Source: G963663315 sp965204925
GTDB lineage: Bacteria > Pseudomonadota > Gammaproteobacteria > Arenicellales > Poriferihabitantaceae
Reading direction: 5' to 3'
Length of the DNA: 64,000 nt
Assembly: GCA_965204925.1 (NCBI GenBank)
Contig: OZ242021.1
Location: 2,418,001 to 2,482,000, forward strand
Shown here piece by piece: positions 44,601-52,776 of the stretch. The notes under the pieces are model-generated. The model saw only the letters and a list, made by a program, of their open reading frames with translations, was not told the DNA's origin and did no database searches. Position 1 is the first letter of the stretch, and every line of letters begins with the position of its first letter. A program made the position numbers and the translations under genes.

Positions 44601-45296
44601 ATGAACAACTATTGGATTGCTCCTTCGATTCTGTCTGCGGATTTTGCGCGTCTGGGGCAGGAAGTCGAAGATGTTCTGGCATGCGGCGCCGACATCGTGC
44701 ATTTCGATGTCATGGATAACCATTATGTACCGAATCTGACAATCGGACCGATGGTCTGTGAGGCCCTGAGAAAGCATGGGATTGCTGCCCCGATTGACGT
44801 CCATCTGATGATCCGGCCGGTTGACAGAATCATTCCTGACTTTGCCCGCGCCGGAGCGACCTGGATCACCTTTCATCCTGAATGTTCCGAACATATCGAC
44901 CGCACCCTGCAACTGATTCGTGAATGCGGATGCAAATCCGGGCTGGTTTTCAACCCGGCCACAACCCTGGATGTACTGGAATATGTGCTCGACAAGGTAG
45001 ATATGATTTTGCTGATGTCCGTTAACCCGGGGTTTGGCGGGCAAAGTTTCATCCCGTCCACTTTGGACAAGATCAAGCAGGCCCGTAAAATCATCCGCGC
45101 CAGTGGCCGCGATATCCGACTGGAAGTGGACGGAGGGGTCAAAGTGGACAACATTGCCGAGATTGCTGAAGCGGGCGCCGATACGTTTGTTGCCGGCAGC
45201 GCGATATTCAATGCGGGAAACGATCAGGACAGCCGCCGCTACAGCCATATTATTTCAAAGATGCGCTCGCGACTCACTCTGGCAAAGGCCACATGA
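44601..45296 (+). CDS. rpe: Ribulose-phosphate 3-epimerase
   Basis: The 231-aa TIM-barrel enzyme has the family marks NYWIAPSILSADFARLG, VHFDVMDNHYVPNLTIGP, IDVHLMIRPVDR, MSVNPGFGGQSFIP and LEVDGGVKVDN. It interconverts ribulose 5-phosphate and xylulose 5-phosphate in the pentose phosphate pathway. The ATG at 44601 fits the conserved N-terminus; the frame is open to 44559. trpE starts 11 bp downstream. The gph gene that often sits between rpe and trpE is absent. Confidence 0.95.
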   Translation: MNNYWIAPSILSADFARLGQEVEDVLACGADIVHFDVMDNHYVPNLTIGPMVCEALRKHGIAAPIDVHLMIRPVDRIIPDFARAGATWITFHPECSEHIDRTLQLIRECGCKSGLVFNPATTLDVLEYVLDKVDMILLMSVNPGFGGQSFIPSTLDKIKQARKIIRASGRDIRLEVDGGVKVDNIAEIAEAGADTFVAGSAIFNAGNDQDSRRYSHIISKMRSRLTLAKAT

Positions 45297-45306
45297 GCAA
45301 ACCGAC

Positions 45307-46815
45307 ATGTTGAGCCAGCAAGACTTTGATCGCTTCGCGGCGGATGGCTACACTCATATTCCACTAGTGTGTGAAGTGCTTGCCGATCTGGAAACGCCGC
45401 TGAGCATCTATCTGAAGCTGGCCGACCAGCCCTACAGTTATTTGCTTGAATCGGTACAAGGAGGGGAGAAATGGGGGCGTTACTCAATCATTGGATTACC
45501 TTGCGGCAGACGTCTTGAAATCCATGGCCAGGAACTGCGCATCTTTGAAGACAATAAGTTGACGGATAAGCGGACAACCACCGACCCGCTGACCGAAGTC
45601 CGGCGCTTTGCGCAAGGATACCGCATTCCCAAGTTACCGCAGCTACCCCGCTTCAACGGTGGACTGGTTGGATATTTCGGTTACGATACGGTCAGTTATA
45701 TTGAACCGCATCTGGGCAAGAATCCGCTAAAGGATCCGATTGACGCCCCCGATATTTTGCTTATGGTATCGGGAAATTTGATAATTTTTGATAATCTTTC
45801 CAGTATTTTATACGCTGTTGTTCTGGTTGATTCGAGTATTGGAAACGGCTGGGAAAGCGGGCAGGATCGCCTTGCCGGAATTATTGCCAAACTCAACCGG
45901 GGACTGCCTGAACGTGGTAGGACCCTCGTTCCTTCCGTAACGAATGAATCCGATTTTGATTCTTCATTTTCCAGGGAAGACTACGAAGCCGCGGTAGAGA
46001 AGTGCAGACAGTACATATTTGATGGCGATGCGTTTCAGATCGTAATTTCACAGCGCCTGTCCCTTGATTATTGCGCGCCGCCGCTTGATTTGTATCGGGC
46101 GTTGCGCACCCTGAACCCGTCGCCGTATATGTACTACCTGAATCTCGGTGATTTTCATATTGCCGGTTCCTCCCCGGAGATTCTCGTGCGTCTTGAGGAT
46201 GGCGAAATCACCTTGCGTCCGATCGCCGGCACACGAAAACGCGGTGACAATGAGAATGAAGACGCCCGGCTGATAGAGGATTTGCTTTCCGACCCGAAGG
46301 AGTTGGCTGAACACCTGATGCTGATTGACCTCGGACGAAACGATGTTGGCAGGGTATCGAAAATCGGCAGCGTAAGGGTAACCGACAGAATGACGATCGA
46401 AAAATACTCTCATGTAATGCACATCGTTTCCAACGTGACCGGAAAAATCAGGAACGACCTTGACGCAGTGGATGTACTTAAGGCAACTTTCCCCGCCGGC
46501 ACATTGTCGGGCGCTCCCAAAATTCGCGCCATGGAAATAATTGAAGAACTGGAGCCGGACAAGCGGGGAATTTATTCCGGAGCCATAGGCTACATTGGCT
46601 GGAATGGAAACATGGATATGGCCATTGCAATCCGCACTGCGTTGATCAAGAACAATCGGGTCTATATTCAGGCCGGGGGAGGAGTGGTTGCGGATTCCGT
46701 TGCAAAAACCGAATGGGAAGAAACGATGAACAAAGGGCGCGCTGTATTCAAGGCGGTGGCGATGGTCAATGCCGGTCTGCACAATACCCTGGACAACAAG
46801 GCTCCGTCATGTTGA
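45307..46815 (+). CDS. trpE: Anthranilate synthase component I
   Basis: The 502-aa chorismate-utilising enzyme has SPEILVRLEDGEITLRPIAGTRKRG, DLGRNDVGRVSKIGSVRV, and FPAGTLSGAPKIRAMEIIEELEP with the conserved C-terminal catalytic region. YSYLLESVQGGEKWGRYSIIG near the start is the tryptophan-feedback region of TrpE rather than PabB. It makes anthranilate from chorismate with TrpG. The ATG at 45307 is 11 bp after rpe; no leader peptide or attenuator is visible there. Its stop overlaps trpG (ATGTTGA). Confidence 0.94.
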   Translation: MLSQQDFDRFAADGYTHIPLVCEVLADLETPLSIYLKLADQPYSYLLESVQGGEKWGRYSIIGLPCGRRLEIHGQELRIFEDNKLTDKRTTTDPLTEVRRFAQGYRIPKLPQLPRFNGGLVGYFGYDTVSYIEPHLGKNPLKDPIDAPDILLMVSGNLIIFDNLSSILYAVVLVDSSIGNGWESGQDRLAGIIAKLNRGLPERGRTLVPSVTNESDFDSSFSREDYEAAVEKCRQYIFDGDAFQIVISQRLSLDYCAPPLDLYRALRTLNPSPYMYYLNLGDFHIAGSSPEILVRLEDGEITLRPIAGTRKRGDNENEDARLIEDLLSDPKELAEHLMLIDLGRNDVGRVSKIGSVRVTDRMTIEKYSHVMHIVSNVTGKIRNDLDAVDVLKATFPAGTLSGAPKIRAMEIIEELEPDKRGIYSGAIGYIGWNGNMDMAIAIRTALIKNNRVYIQAGGGVVADSVAKTEWEETMNKGRAVFKAVAMVNAGLHNTLDNKAPSC

Positions 46816-47372
46816 TCATGATCGACAACTACGATTCGTTCACCTGGAATCTGGTACAGTATTTCGGTGAACTCGGTCAGCAGGTGAACGTTTACCGCAA
46901 TGACCAGATCACAGTGGAACAGGTAGGTGCATTGTCACCGGATTTTCTGGTTATTTCACCAGGCCCCTGTACCCCGAATGAGGCGGGAATCTCCGTGGAC
47001 CTGGTTTCAACATACGCTGGAGCGATCCCGATTCTGGGCGTTTGTCTGGGGCACCAGAGTATCGGTCAGGCATTCGGTGGACACATTGTCCATGCACAAC
47101 AGATCATGCACGGCAAAACCTCCCTCGTACACCATAACGGGGCAGGGGTGTTCAAAAATCTGGATAGTCCTTTCCGGGCAACCCGTTATCACTCCCTGGT
47201 GATCGAGAAAGAGACCCTGCCGGACTGCTTCGAGGTCACGGCATGGACCGATGACGGAGAAATCATGGCCGTCAAACACAGGAAATTTGCCATTGAAGGG
47301 GTGCAATTCCACCCCGAGTCAATCATTACCGAAAATGGACATGCGTTACTGCGTAATTTCCTCGATCAATAA
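46809..47372 (+). CDS. trpG: Anthranilate synthase glutamine amidotransferase subunit
   Basis: The 187-aa class I amidotransferase has the oxyanion and nucleophile motifs ISPGPCTPNEAG and GVCLGHQSIGQAFGG with the catalytic Cys, and VQFHPESI with the catalytic His. It supplies ammonia to TrpE, and may double as PabA. Its start overlaps the trpE stop, so translation is coupled. trpC follows after 27 bp without the trpD that normally lies between. Confidence 0.94.
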   Translation: MLIMIDNYDSFTWNLVQYFGELGQQVNVYRNDQITVEQVGALSPDFLVISPGPCTPNEAGISVDLVSTYAGAIPILGVCLGHQSIGQAFGGHIVHAQQIMHGKTSLVHHNGAGVFKNLDSPFRATRYHSLVIEKETLPDCFEVTAWTDDGEIMAVKHRKFAIEGVQFHPESIITENGHALLRNFLDQ

Positions 47373-47399
47373 CCGCCCGTATCGCATTGATTCGATTCT

Positions 47400-48197
47400 G
47401 TGACCGATATTCTTCAACGTATACTCGCAAGCAAGCGGGCGGAGGTCGCTGAACAGGCGCGAAAAACCCCACTCGAGGCGCTGAAGAGTCGTGCAGCCGA
47501 CCTGTCTGCCCCCCGCGGATTCGTCGATGCTATTGAGTCCCGTATCGCACGGGGCGCCCCGGCTGTCATTTGTGAGATCAAGAAAGCCTCGCCCAGCAAA
47601 GGCATTATCCGGAAAAACCTGGATCCTGTTGCGATCGCACGCAGCTATGCCGGAGGTGGAGCGGCCTGTCTGTCCGTGCTGACCGATCAAACCTGGTTTC
47701 AGGGACACAACGACCATCTCGTAGCGGCAAGGCAATCCTGCTCCTTGCCAGTAATCCGCAAGGATTTCACGATCGACCCGTACCAGGTCTGGCAAGCGCG
47801 GTCGATCGGCGCGGATGCCATATTACTGATCGTTGCCGCCCTGGAAGATTCAGCGCTACTGGAATTGAGTGAACTCGCTGTAGGCCTCGGAATGGACATA
47901 CTGGTCGAAGTTCATGACCGCCGGGAGCTGGAACGCGCCCTGCAACTGCCTGTACGGCTGATCGGCATCAACAACCGCAATTTGAGAACGTTCGAGACCT
48001 CCCTGCAAACCACGATCGCAATGCTTCCACAAGTACCCGAAAACAAAACGGTCGTGACAGAAAGCGGCATCCATGAGCCGCAAGATGTCGCGTTGCTTCG
48101 TGAACATAATGTGCATGTCTTCCTGGTCGGCGAAGCCTTCATGAGCGCCCCCGACCCGGGCGCAAGACTCAAGGATTTGTTTTTTCCGAACCAGTAG
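47400..48197 (+). CDS. trpC: Indole-3-glycerol phosphate synthase
   Basis: The 265-aa TIM-barrel enzyme has ICEIKKASPSKGIIR, LSVLTDQTWFQG, PVIRKDFTIDPYQV, LVEVHDRRELERAL, LIGINNRNLRTFE and VTESGIHEPQDV, the full catalytic set of TrpC. It converts carboxyphenylaminodeoxyribulose phosphate to indole-3-glycerol phosphate. The start is GTG 47400. trpD and trpF are not in the window, so tryptophan synthesis here depends on genes elsewhere. The accessory region begins right after this gene. Confidence 0.94.
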   Translation: MTDILQRILASKRAEVAEQARKTPLEALKSRAADLSAPRGFVDAIESRIARGAPAVICEIKKASPSKGIIRKNLDPVAIARSYAGGGAACLSVLTDQTWFQGHNDHLVAARQSCSLPVIRKDFTIDPYQVWQARSIGADAILLIVAALEDSALLELSELAVGLGMDILVEVHDRRELERALQLPVRLIGINNRNLRTFETSLQTTIAMLPQVPENKTVVTESGIHEPQDVALLREHNVHVFLVGEAFMSAPDPGARLKDLFFPNQ

Positions 48198-48262
48198 CCG
48201 GGACTATCGTTTCACCGGATTCCGGTAGCCATGATTGTCCAGGACAGAGCTTCGCCCGGGTT

Positions 48263-49458
48263 GCGGGTTAGCCTTTTCCCCGGGTCAGTACCGCGAATAC
48301 TCCTGCACGAACGACATCAGGCTCGGGATACCCGGTTCGTAGTCATAGCCCCCGATTCGCCAGACATAACCCAGATGGGAAAGCTGCTCCAGTTTCTCCA
48401 TGATGTCTGCATTTGTGACAGGTTCGCGGTTTTCTGTCATGCCTTTTTTAATGGTTTCTTTCAGTATGCGCCCATGCAGATGCGGTTGCTTGCTCTGGAT
48501 AAAGGCATCGGCAATGCTTGCAGCTACAGTGAGCAAACCCGTTTCTTCTATCTCGTCAAGACGGGTCTGATACATGGCATCGCGTTTGCTGATCGTCTCC
48601 GCCTCTACCTCCTGAAGCATACCCATGGAAACTGTCCGCGCCCCACTCTGTTGCAGCCGCCGCGCCAGACAATCACCGTGGACTTGCAGGAAAAAAGGGT
48701 AGCAGTGGGTGCGTTCCACGATTTCTTCAATGACACCGGAGGCAAGGGACACGCCTGTTTCCTGCAACGGTATGATGATCGCGTCTCTGGCCTCTTCGGG
48801 GGACAACCGTCCCAATGGAAATAGTTCGCTACGGTCCCAGAATGAGGCATTGGCTTTTGCCAGGGTTGACTTCAAGTTCGGGGTGCCGGCCAGTACCAGC
48901 AGGAACGGATTGCCTTCTCTGCGTACTGTCTGGCTGGCGTTCAACAGGGATTCTGCAATCGGAGGTTTTAACCTGTGGGCTTCATCAATAATCAGGATAA
49001 AGGGTTTGTTCTGGCTTCTTTCCTGTAACAGCTTGCGGACGGTGGTCAATGGACGGGTCAGGTCAATTTCAGTTCTGGCTTGTGCAAATCCGATGCCACC
49101 GGAGACTTCGGCAGTGCGGAATCTTCCCCGTAATTTCTGGTTATCCTCCGTCAGGCGATCTGACAACTCGGTCAGGGTGCCCATCTCATCCGGAGTAGCC
49201 CACACAATTTCCAGGGTTTTTCCTTCTTTTCGGGATGTCTCTTTTTGTAAATAACTGAGCAGGGCGGTTTTGCCGTTACCACGGGGGCCGTAAACGATCA
49301 TATTCCGGCTGATCGGTTTCCGGTTTTTGAGAGCCTCGACACAATCCCGGAAATATTCCTGTTCACGCTTACGGCCCGCCAGATAGGGCGGTATCCCGCC
49401 ATCTCCCGGCGCAAACAGATGCCTGAAGTCTGGTTTGCTCATTGGCTTTTTCCAAGTA
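48263..49458. repeat. 1.2-kb direct repeat, copy A (ATPase gene unit left of CRISPR-Cas)
   Basis: The segment starting gcgggttagccttttcccc at 48263 recurs at 60281 in the same orientation and stays similar through the ATPase start and the cattggctttttcca just beyond it. A third, shorter match covers 61572-62738. Together they bracket the CRISPR-Cas locus. Confidence 0.75.
48285..49442 (-). CDS. AAA+ ATPase, paralog 1 (left of the CRISPR array)
   Basis: The 385-aa protein has Walker A GPRGNGKT at residues 52-59, Walker B ILIIDEAHR at about 149-157, a sensor-like LLVLAGTPNLKSTL, and a C-terminal winged-helix-like region (NADIMEKLEQLSHLGYVWRIGG...). The layout resembles the AAA_16/AAA_22 ATPases related to ORC/Cdc6 and STAND proteins. 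No membrane segment or effector domain is visible. Two close paralogs lie upstream of cas9 (60303-62738). The function is unknown; it may be a regulatory, defence or mobile-element ATPase. Confidence 0.8.
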   Translation of the reverse strand: MSKPDFRHLFAPGDGGIPPYLAGRKREQEYFRDCVEALKNRKPISRNMIVYGPRGNGKTALLSYLQKETSRKEGKTLEIVWATPDEMGTLTELSDRLTEDNQKLRGRFRTAEVSGGIGFAQARTEIDLTRPLTTVRKLLQERSQNKPFILIIDEAHRLKPPIAESLLNASQTVRREGNPFLLVLAGTPNLKSTLAKANASFWDRSELFPLGRLSPEEARDAIIIPLQETGVSLASGVIEEIVERTHCYPFFLQVHGDCLARRLQQSGARTVSMGMLQEVEAETISKRDAMYQTRLDEIEETGLLTVAASIADAFIQSKQPHLHGRILKETIKKGMTENREPVTNADIMEKLEQLSHLGYVWRIGGYDYEPGIPSLMSFVQEYSRY

Positions 49459-49620
49459 TACTTTCAACTATAATAATAAATGAAGCTCATATGGTAGGGG
49501 ATATGACTCTTGGAAGAGCATTCGTCCTGCTTTCCTGACGAAATCAAGTACCGGCGTTGAGCGGGCCGATAAGCCATGATTATATTTTGCGAACCCTCCA
49601 CTACTTGCTTAAGGCAGATT

Positions 49621-49872
49621 ATGAAGTGCTTGTCTTATATCGCTATTGCGCTGGTAATTGCCGGGTGTGCGCCGTCACAGGCCATCAAGGATTTGGAAGA
49701 AGACAAAGTTATTGTAGCAGAAACTGGTGATATGCGGTCCAGAATTGAAGATATTGAAAGGCTGGCTCAAGAAGGTTGTGCACTACATAGGCGAGAGGCG
49801 GTTCCCATTAGCGTGATTACCGGTTATTACGGGCGCAGGGAATATCTGTTTGCTTGCGTTTCCCCGAAGTGA
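49621..49872 (+). CDS. Small putative lipoprotein (83 aa)
   Basis: The frame starting MKCLSYIAIALVIAGCAPSQ has a short basic N-terminus, a hydrophobic stretch and a lipobox VIAGC with the modified Cys at residue 16. The mature part is about 67 residues with a possible short coiled coil (DMRSRIEDIERLAQEGC) and two more Cys. No family was recognised. The ATG at 49621 is chosen over an upstream start at 49576 because it gives a proper lipoprotein signal. Confidence 0.6.
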   Translation: MKCLSYIAIALVIAGCAPSQAIKDLEEDKVIVAETGDMRSRIEDIERLAQEGCALHRREAVPISVITGYYGRREYLFACVSPK

Positions 49873-49979
49873 TCGGGCTTCCCATGCGGCGTGACAATCA
49901 GAATGGGAAAATGACCGGCTCTACCGGATCTAAAGTAGTCAATTTCTCGTGTAATAGCCAATTATAATTGTATCTCCAG

Positions 49980-50001
49980 CCCCCCCCCCCCCCCCCCCCC
50001 C
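49980..50001. repeat. 22-base C homopolymer next to the CRISPR array
   Basis: A run of 22 C ends three bases before the first, deleted CRISPR repeat. Such runs vary in length by slippage and are also prone to sequencing error, so the exact length is uncertain. Confidence 0.8.
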
Positions 50002-50004
50002 GGC

Positions 50005-50195
50005 GTTTCAATTGCTGGAAGCACAAATCCTTCGATGTCAACGACATGACCGCCGTACGTTTCAATTGCTGGGTGTTCGGCTATACTGGTGAAGCGCGAA
50101 AGCTCGTGAAATTGACCGCGCTGACTGGTTGTTTCAATTGCTGGGTGTTCGGCTATACTGGTGAAGCATGATGCCGCCGGCCAAAATGTCGATTG
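50005..50195 (+). CRISPR. Type II-B CRISPR array, left part (one deleted and two full repeats)
   Basis: The 37-bp repeat begins GTTTCAATTGCTGGGTGTTC and ends CTATACTGGTGAAGC in the plus orientation. Full copies are at 50059-50095 and 50131-50167. The first copy (50005-50022) keeps only the outer 14 and 4 bases and has lost about 19 internal bases. Spacers are 36 bp (50023-50058) and 35 bp (50096-50130). A third spacer starts at 50168 and is cut after 28 bases by IS copy 3; it resumes at 51819. The crRNA sense is the plus strand, because the tracrRNA anti-repeat on the plus strand is complementary to this sense, and the cas genes are on the minus strand. Confidence 0.97.
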
Positions 50196-51809
50196 CAGCA
50201 ATTCCCGCCAAGGACATCCCCACATGGATTCGGCGGGATTTTCGGATGCAAACGCAGGCGTTAAGGATATGCGGACAAGGCCACCCCTCCGGCGGATTGC
50301 CGGATCGGCGGTTGGCCATGGGTTTTCCTGAAGAACCGGCCTTTCACACACTCGGTCACGGCACCGGGTCAGGATGTGTCGAAGGGCTCCAGATCAGGCT
50401 TGCGGTGCCCGAACGCGATACCCCGGTACAGCGTCTCCCAGTCCGCAACGTGGAATCCCGAGAACAGCCCGCGCAGCCGCTCCCACAGGGACCTCAAACT
50501 GCCCGCCTTGGCGCGCGCGGCGCGGAACAGCGAGCAGCGCCGTTGCTGCACCTGATCCATGAGGAACGCCAACATCATCAGGTGGGCGAACACCGTCGCC
50601 AGATGTTGCCGGCCGTGACCGAAATTGTGTTCAAAGCCGTAGCCTTGGTTCTTCAGGGTATTGAATGTTTCATTCTCGATGCGCCAGCGAGCACGTCCCG
50701 CCCGCATCAGTTCGTATGCGTTGGATTCCGTGACTTCCAGGTCCGTGACCCAGGAGAAATGCAGTATCCGACCGTCCGCGCGGGTCTCCTGGCATTCCAG
50801 GAAGTTCACCTCCAAATCGAAATTCGCGTCATTCAACGGCACGCCGTTCAGGAATCGGAAGCGGAAGCGGGCGCCGTCCTTCTCCATCTCCACGCTACGG
50901 GTCGCCGCCGTGACGCCCACCCAGTGGAACAGTTCCCCATGATCTCCCGGCTTCACCCCCAGCACATATCGCATATCCAGTTCCTCCAGCAGCCGGATGT
51001 GCGGGCCGTTCGAGGCCAGCGCATCTTCCACCACCAGCAACTTCAGGCGCCGATGCTCCCGCCGCGCGTCCCGCAACAGCCGCCTGGCGGCATTGCGTTC
51101 GCAATCGTTCTTGCGCGACCCGTCTGCCCGCAGGAGCGGCTCCGGGGCGAGCGGAAATACCTCCCGGTGTTGCGGGTGAACCAGCACCGCCGCCAGCATC
51201 TGGTGGTACCAGGTCGTGCTGCCATCGCGGTGATGCTTCTCGCAGCAGCGCTCACAATGCACCTTCTTCGATGAGAAATACCCGGTGCCGTCTACCGACA
51301 GCAGATGGTGACCCAACCAGGTGAAACCCTCCAAACCCTTGCCCCGTTGCAAAGCGGCAAACACGCTCTTGAAAACACGGCGGAGCGAGCGCGGGTCTAC
51401 CAGATCCAGACGCTCACGCATGGCCGTATCCGATGGCGCGCGAACCACCCCGTACAGGTTTTTGAGGTTCGACCGGATACGGTCCTCGTCGCGCGCATCC
51501 TTTTCAAAGCTCAGCAGCGACGGGTACTTCAGGCTGAACATCGCCAAAGCCGACATCAGGCAGTCCGTCAGACCCAGGCCACGGCTTGCTACGGGGTCTT
51601 CGATGCGATCGAAATCCCCACGCACCAGCCGCAGGAGGCCCGGCGCGCTGAGGGTCTTGCGAAACAGGGTCCTGGGCATGGTATCCTCCGACTATGAAGA
51701 AACGGCCCTTATTCTACCGCTTTTCCATGAAAAATCTGCGAAAAGATTGTCTAATAACCCCCTGAAACCCCCGAATTTACTGGCTTCCCGGATTTAGCGG
51801 GAATTGCTG
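50196..51809 (-). mobile_element. IS copy 3 (1614 bp), inserted inside a CRISPR spacer
   Basis: Perfect 13-bp terminal inverted repeats (CAGCAATTCCCGC) are flanked by an exact 9-bp target duplication, tgtcgattg, at 50187-50195 and 51810-51818. Removing the IS and one duplication rebuilds a 35-bp spacer, the normal length in this array. The intact duplication and near identity to copy 1 indicate a recent insertion. Confidence 0.97.
50369..51679 (-). CDS. IS4-like DDE transposase, copy 3
   Basis: This 436-aa protein differs from copy 1 by only a few residues (for example GSTTWYHQ for GSATWYHQ, and LEPFDTS for LVPFDTS at the C-terminus). The DDE-region motifs LLSVDGTGYFSS, LVVEDALASNGPH and WRIENETFNTLKNQ are present in one frame, so the enzyme is probably active. 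It interrupts the CRISPR array and is transcribed against the crRNA direction. Confidence 0.88.
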   Translation of the reverse strand: MPRTLFRKTLSAPGLLRLVRGDFDRIEDPVASRGLGLTDCLMSALAMFSLKYPSLLSFEKDARDEDRIRSNLKNLYGVVRAPSDTAMRERLDLVDPRSLRRVFKSVFAALQRGKGLEGFTWLGHHLLSVDGTGYFSSKKVHCERCCEKHHRDGSTTWYHQMLAAVLVHPQHREVFPLAPEPLLRADGSRKNDCERNAARRLLRDARREHRRLKLLVVEDALASNGPHIRLLEELDMRYVLGVKPGDHGELFHWVGVTAATRSVEMEKDGARFRFRFLNGVPLNDANFDLEVNFLECQETRADGRILHFSWVTDLEVTESNAYELMRAGRARWRIENETFNTLKNQGYGFEHNFGHGRQHLATVFAHLMMLAFLMDQVQQRRCSLFRAARAKAGSLRSLWERLRGLFSGFHVADWETLYRGIAFGHRKPDLEPFDTS

Positions 51810-51818
51810 TGTCGATTG

Positions 51819-52438
51819 GGCGCATGTTTCAATTGCTGGGTGTTCGGCTATACTGGTGAAGCACATACGGAATTCCGCATATCGCATCCGCGGTATAGTT
51901 TCAATTGCTGGGTGTTCGGCTATACTGGTGAAGCCCCAACGCGCAAGAGATTGTCGACAGTGTCCTGCAGTTTCAATTGCTGGGTGTTCGGCTATACTGG
52001 TGAAGCAGAGTGGGATCATCTTAGACATCCCACCGCGCAAGGTTTCAATTGCTGGGTGTTCGGCTATACTGGTGAAGCGTTGGCTGCACTCGACTCTATC
52101 AGGGCTGACGAACGTTTCAATTGCTGGGTGTTCGGCTATACTGGTGAAGCTTCTGACTGGAGGAACCAGCCGGAAAACGTGAAATGTTTCAATTGCTGGG
52201 TGTTCGGCTATACTGGTGAAGCTGTTGTACACGTCGCTCAAGGCAAGAGTTCTTGTTCGTTTCAATTGCTGGGTGTTCGGCTATACTGGTGAAGCCTAGC
52301 TTATGAGCTAGATCTGCCCGCCGGTAATCGTTTCAATTGCTGGGTGTTCGGCTATACTGGTGAAGCCATAATCGAGCATGTCATTCGTTTGTTCGGTCAT
52401 AGTTTCAATTGCTGGGTGTTCGGCTATACTGGTGAAGC
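51819..52438 (+). CRISPR. Type II-B CRISPR array, right part (nine full repeats)
   Basis: After the last 7 bases of the split spacer (51819-51825), identical 37-bp repeats start at 51826, 51898, 51970, 52042, 52114, 52186, 52259, 52330 and 52402. The eight spacers between them are 34-36 bp (mostly 35). The last repeat ends at 52438, about 130 bp before the tracrRNA. All nine repeats are intact, while the only degenerate repeat is at the far left end, which suggests the tracrRNA side is the young, spacer-acquiring end. Each repeat contains TATACT at positions 24-29, a possible -10 element. Confidence 0.97.
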
Positions 52439-52531
52439 CCCCTTATCGGAGTCTTGCAGTACAACGGTTTGGTGGGGGTGAGAGGGTTGTATTGTTCGAA
52501 AATAGTTCTTCTGCTTGATAGCAGAAATTGT

Positions 52532-52560
52532 TTGCGAAAAAGAAGTTTTAGTACTATACT
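52532..52560 (+). promoter_or_regulatory. tracrRNA promoter (sigma70 type)
   Basis: TTGCGA (52532-52537) and TATACT (52555-52560) are separated by exactly 17 bp. Transcription would start about 52566-52568, right at the anti-repeat. Confidence 0.7.
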
Positions 52561-52565
52561 CACAG

Positions 52566-52690
52566 TACCAGTATAGTCGATTACTGATGCATTGTAATCA
52601 TCTAAAAGTATTTTGAACGGACCTCTGCATTTTGCACGTCTGCCCTTGCTTGACAAGGGGCAAGAAGCCACTTTCGGGTGGCTTTTTTGC
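52566..52690 (+). ncRNA. tracrRNA of the type II-B system
   Basis: The anti-repeat ACCAGTATAGTCGA (52567-52580) pairs with repeat bases 19-32, with one G-U pair, and ATTGTAATC (52591-52599) pairs with the first eight repeat bases around a bulged U. The following core (TAAAAGTATTTTGAACGGAC at 52603-52622, then CTCTG and CACGTCTG) is, from memory, nearly the same as the Francisella novicida tracrRNA core. A further hairpin (GCCCTTG...CAAGGGGC) precedes the terminator. It is encoded opposite to the cas operon and in the same direction as the crRNA sense. Confidence 0.9.
52665..52688 (+). terminator. Intrinsic terminator of the tracrRNA
   Basis: A 7-bp stem (AAGCCAC / GTGGCTT) with a TTTCGG loop is followed by a run of T up to 52688. 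Confidence 0.85.
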
Positions 52691-52776
52691 TGTCTGAATC
52701 ATTGCGAAAATTGACGGGTGCACATGAGGATATCGTTGTGCGGATTGCTGTTTCCGCAGGGACGGTGGAACGGTGT

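Noticed and set aside
51804..52292. 162-codon frames on both strands in the CRISPR array
   Set aside because: They are translations of the 37-bp repeats and spacers, showing the same residue block in each unit.
52543..52600. Anti-repeat read on the minus strand as tracrRNA
   Set aside because: First considered because the cas genes are on the minus strand. The plus strand has the promoter, the Francisella-like core and the terminator in the right order, so the minus reading was dropped.
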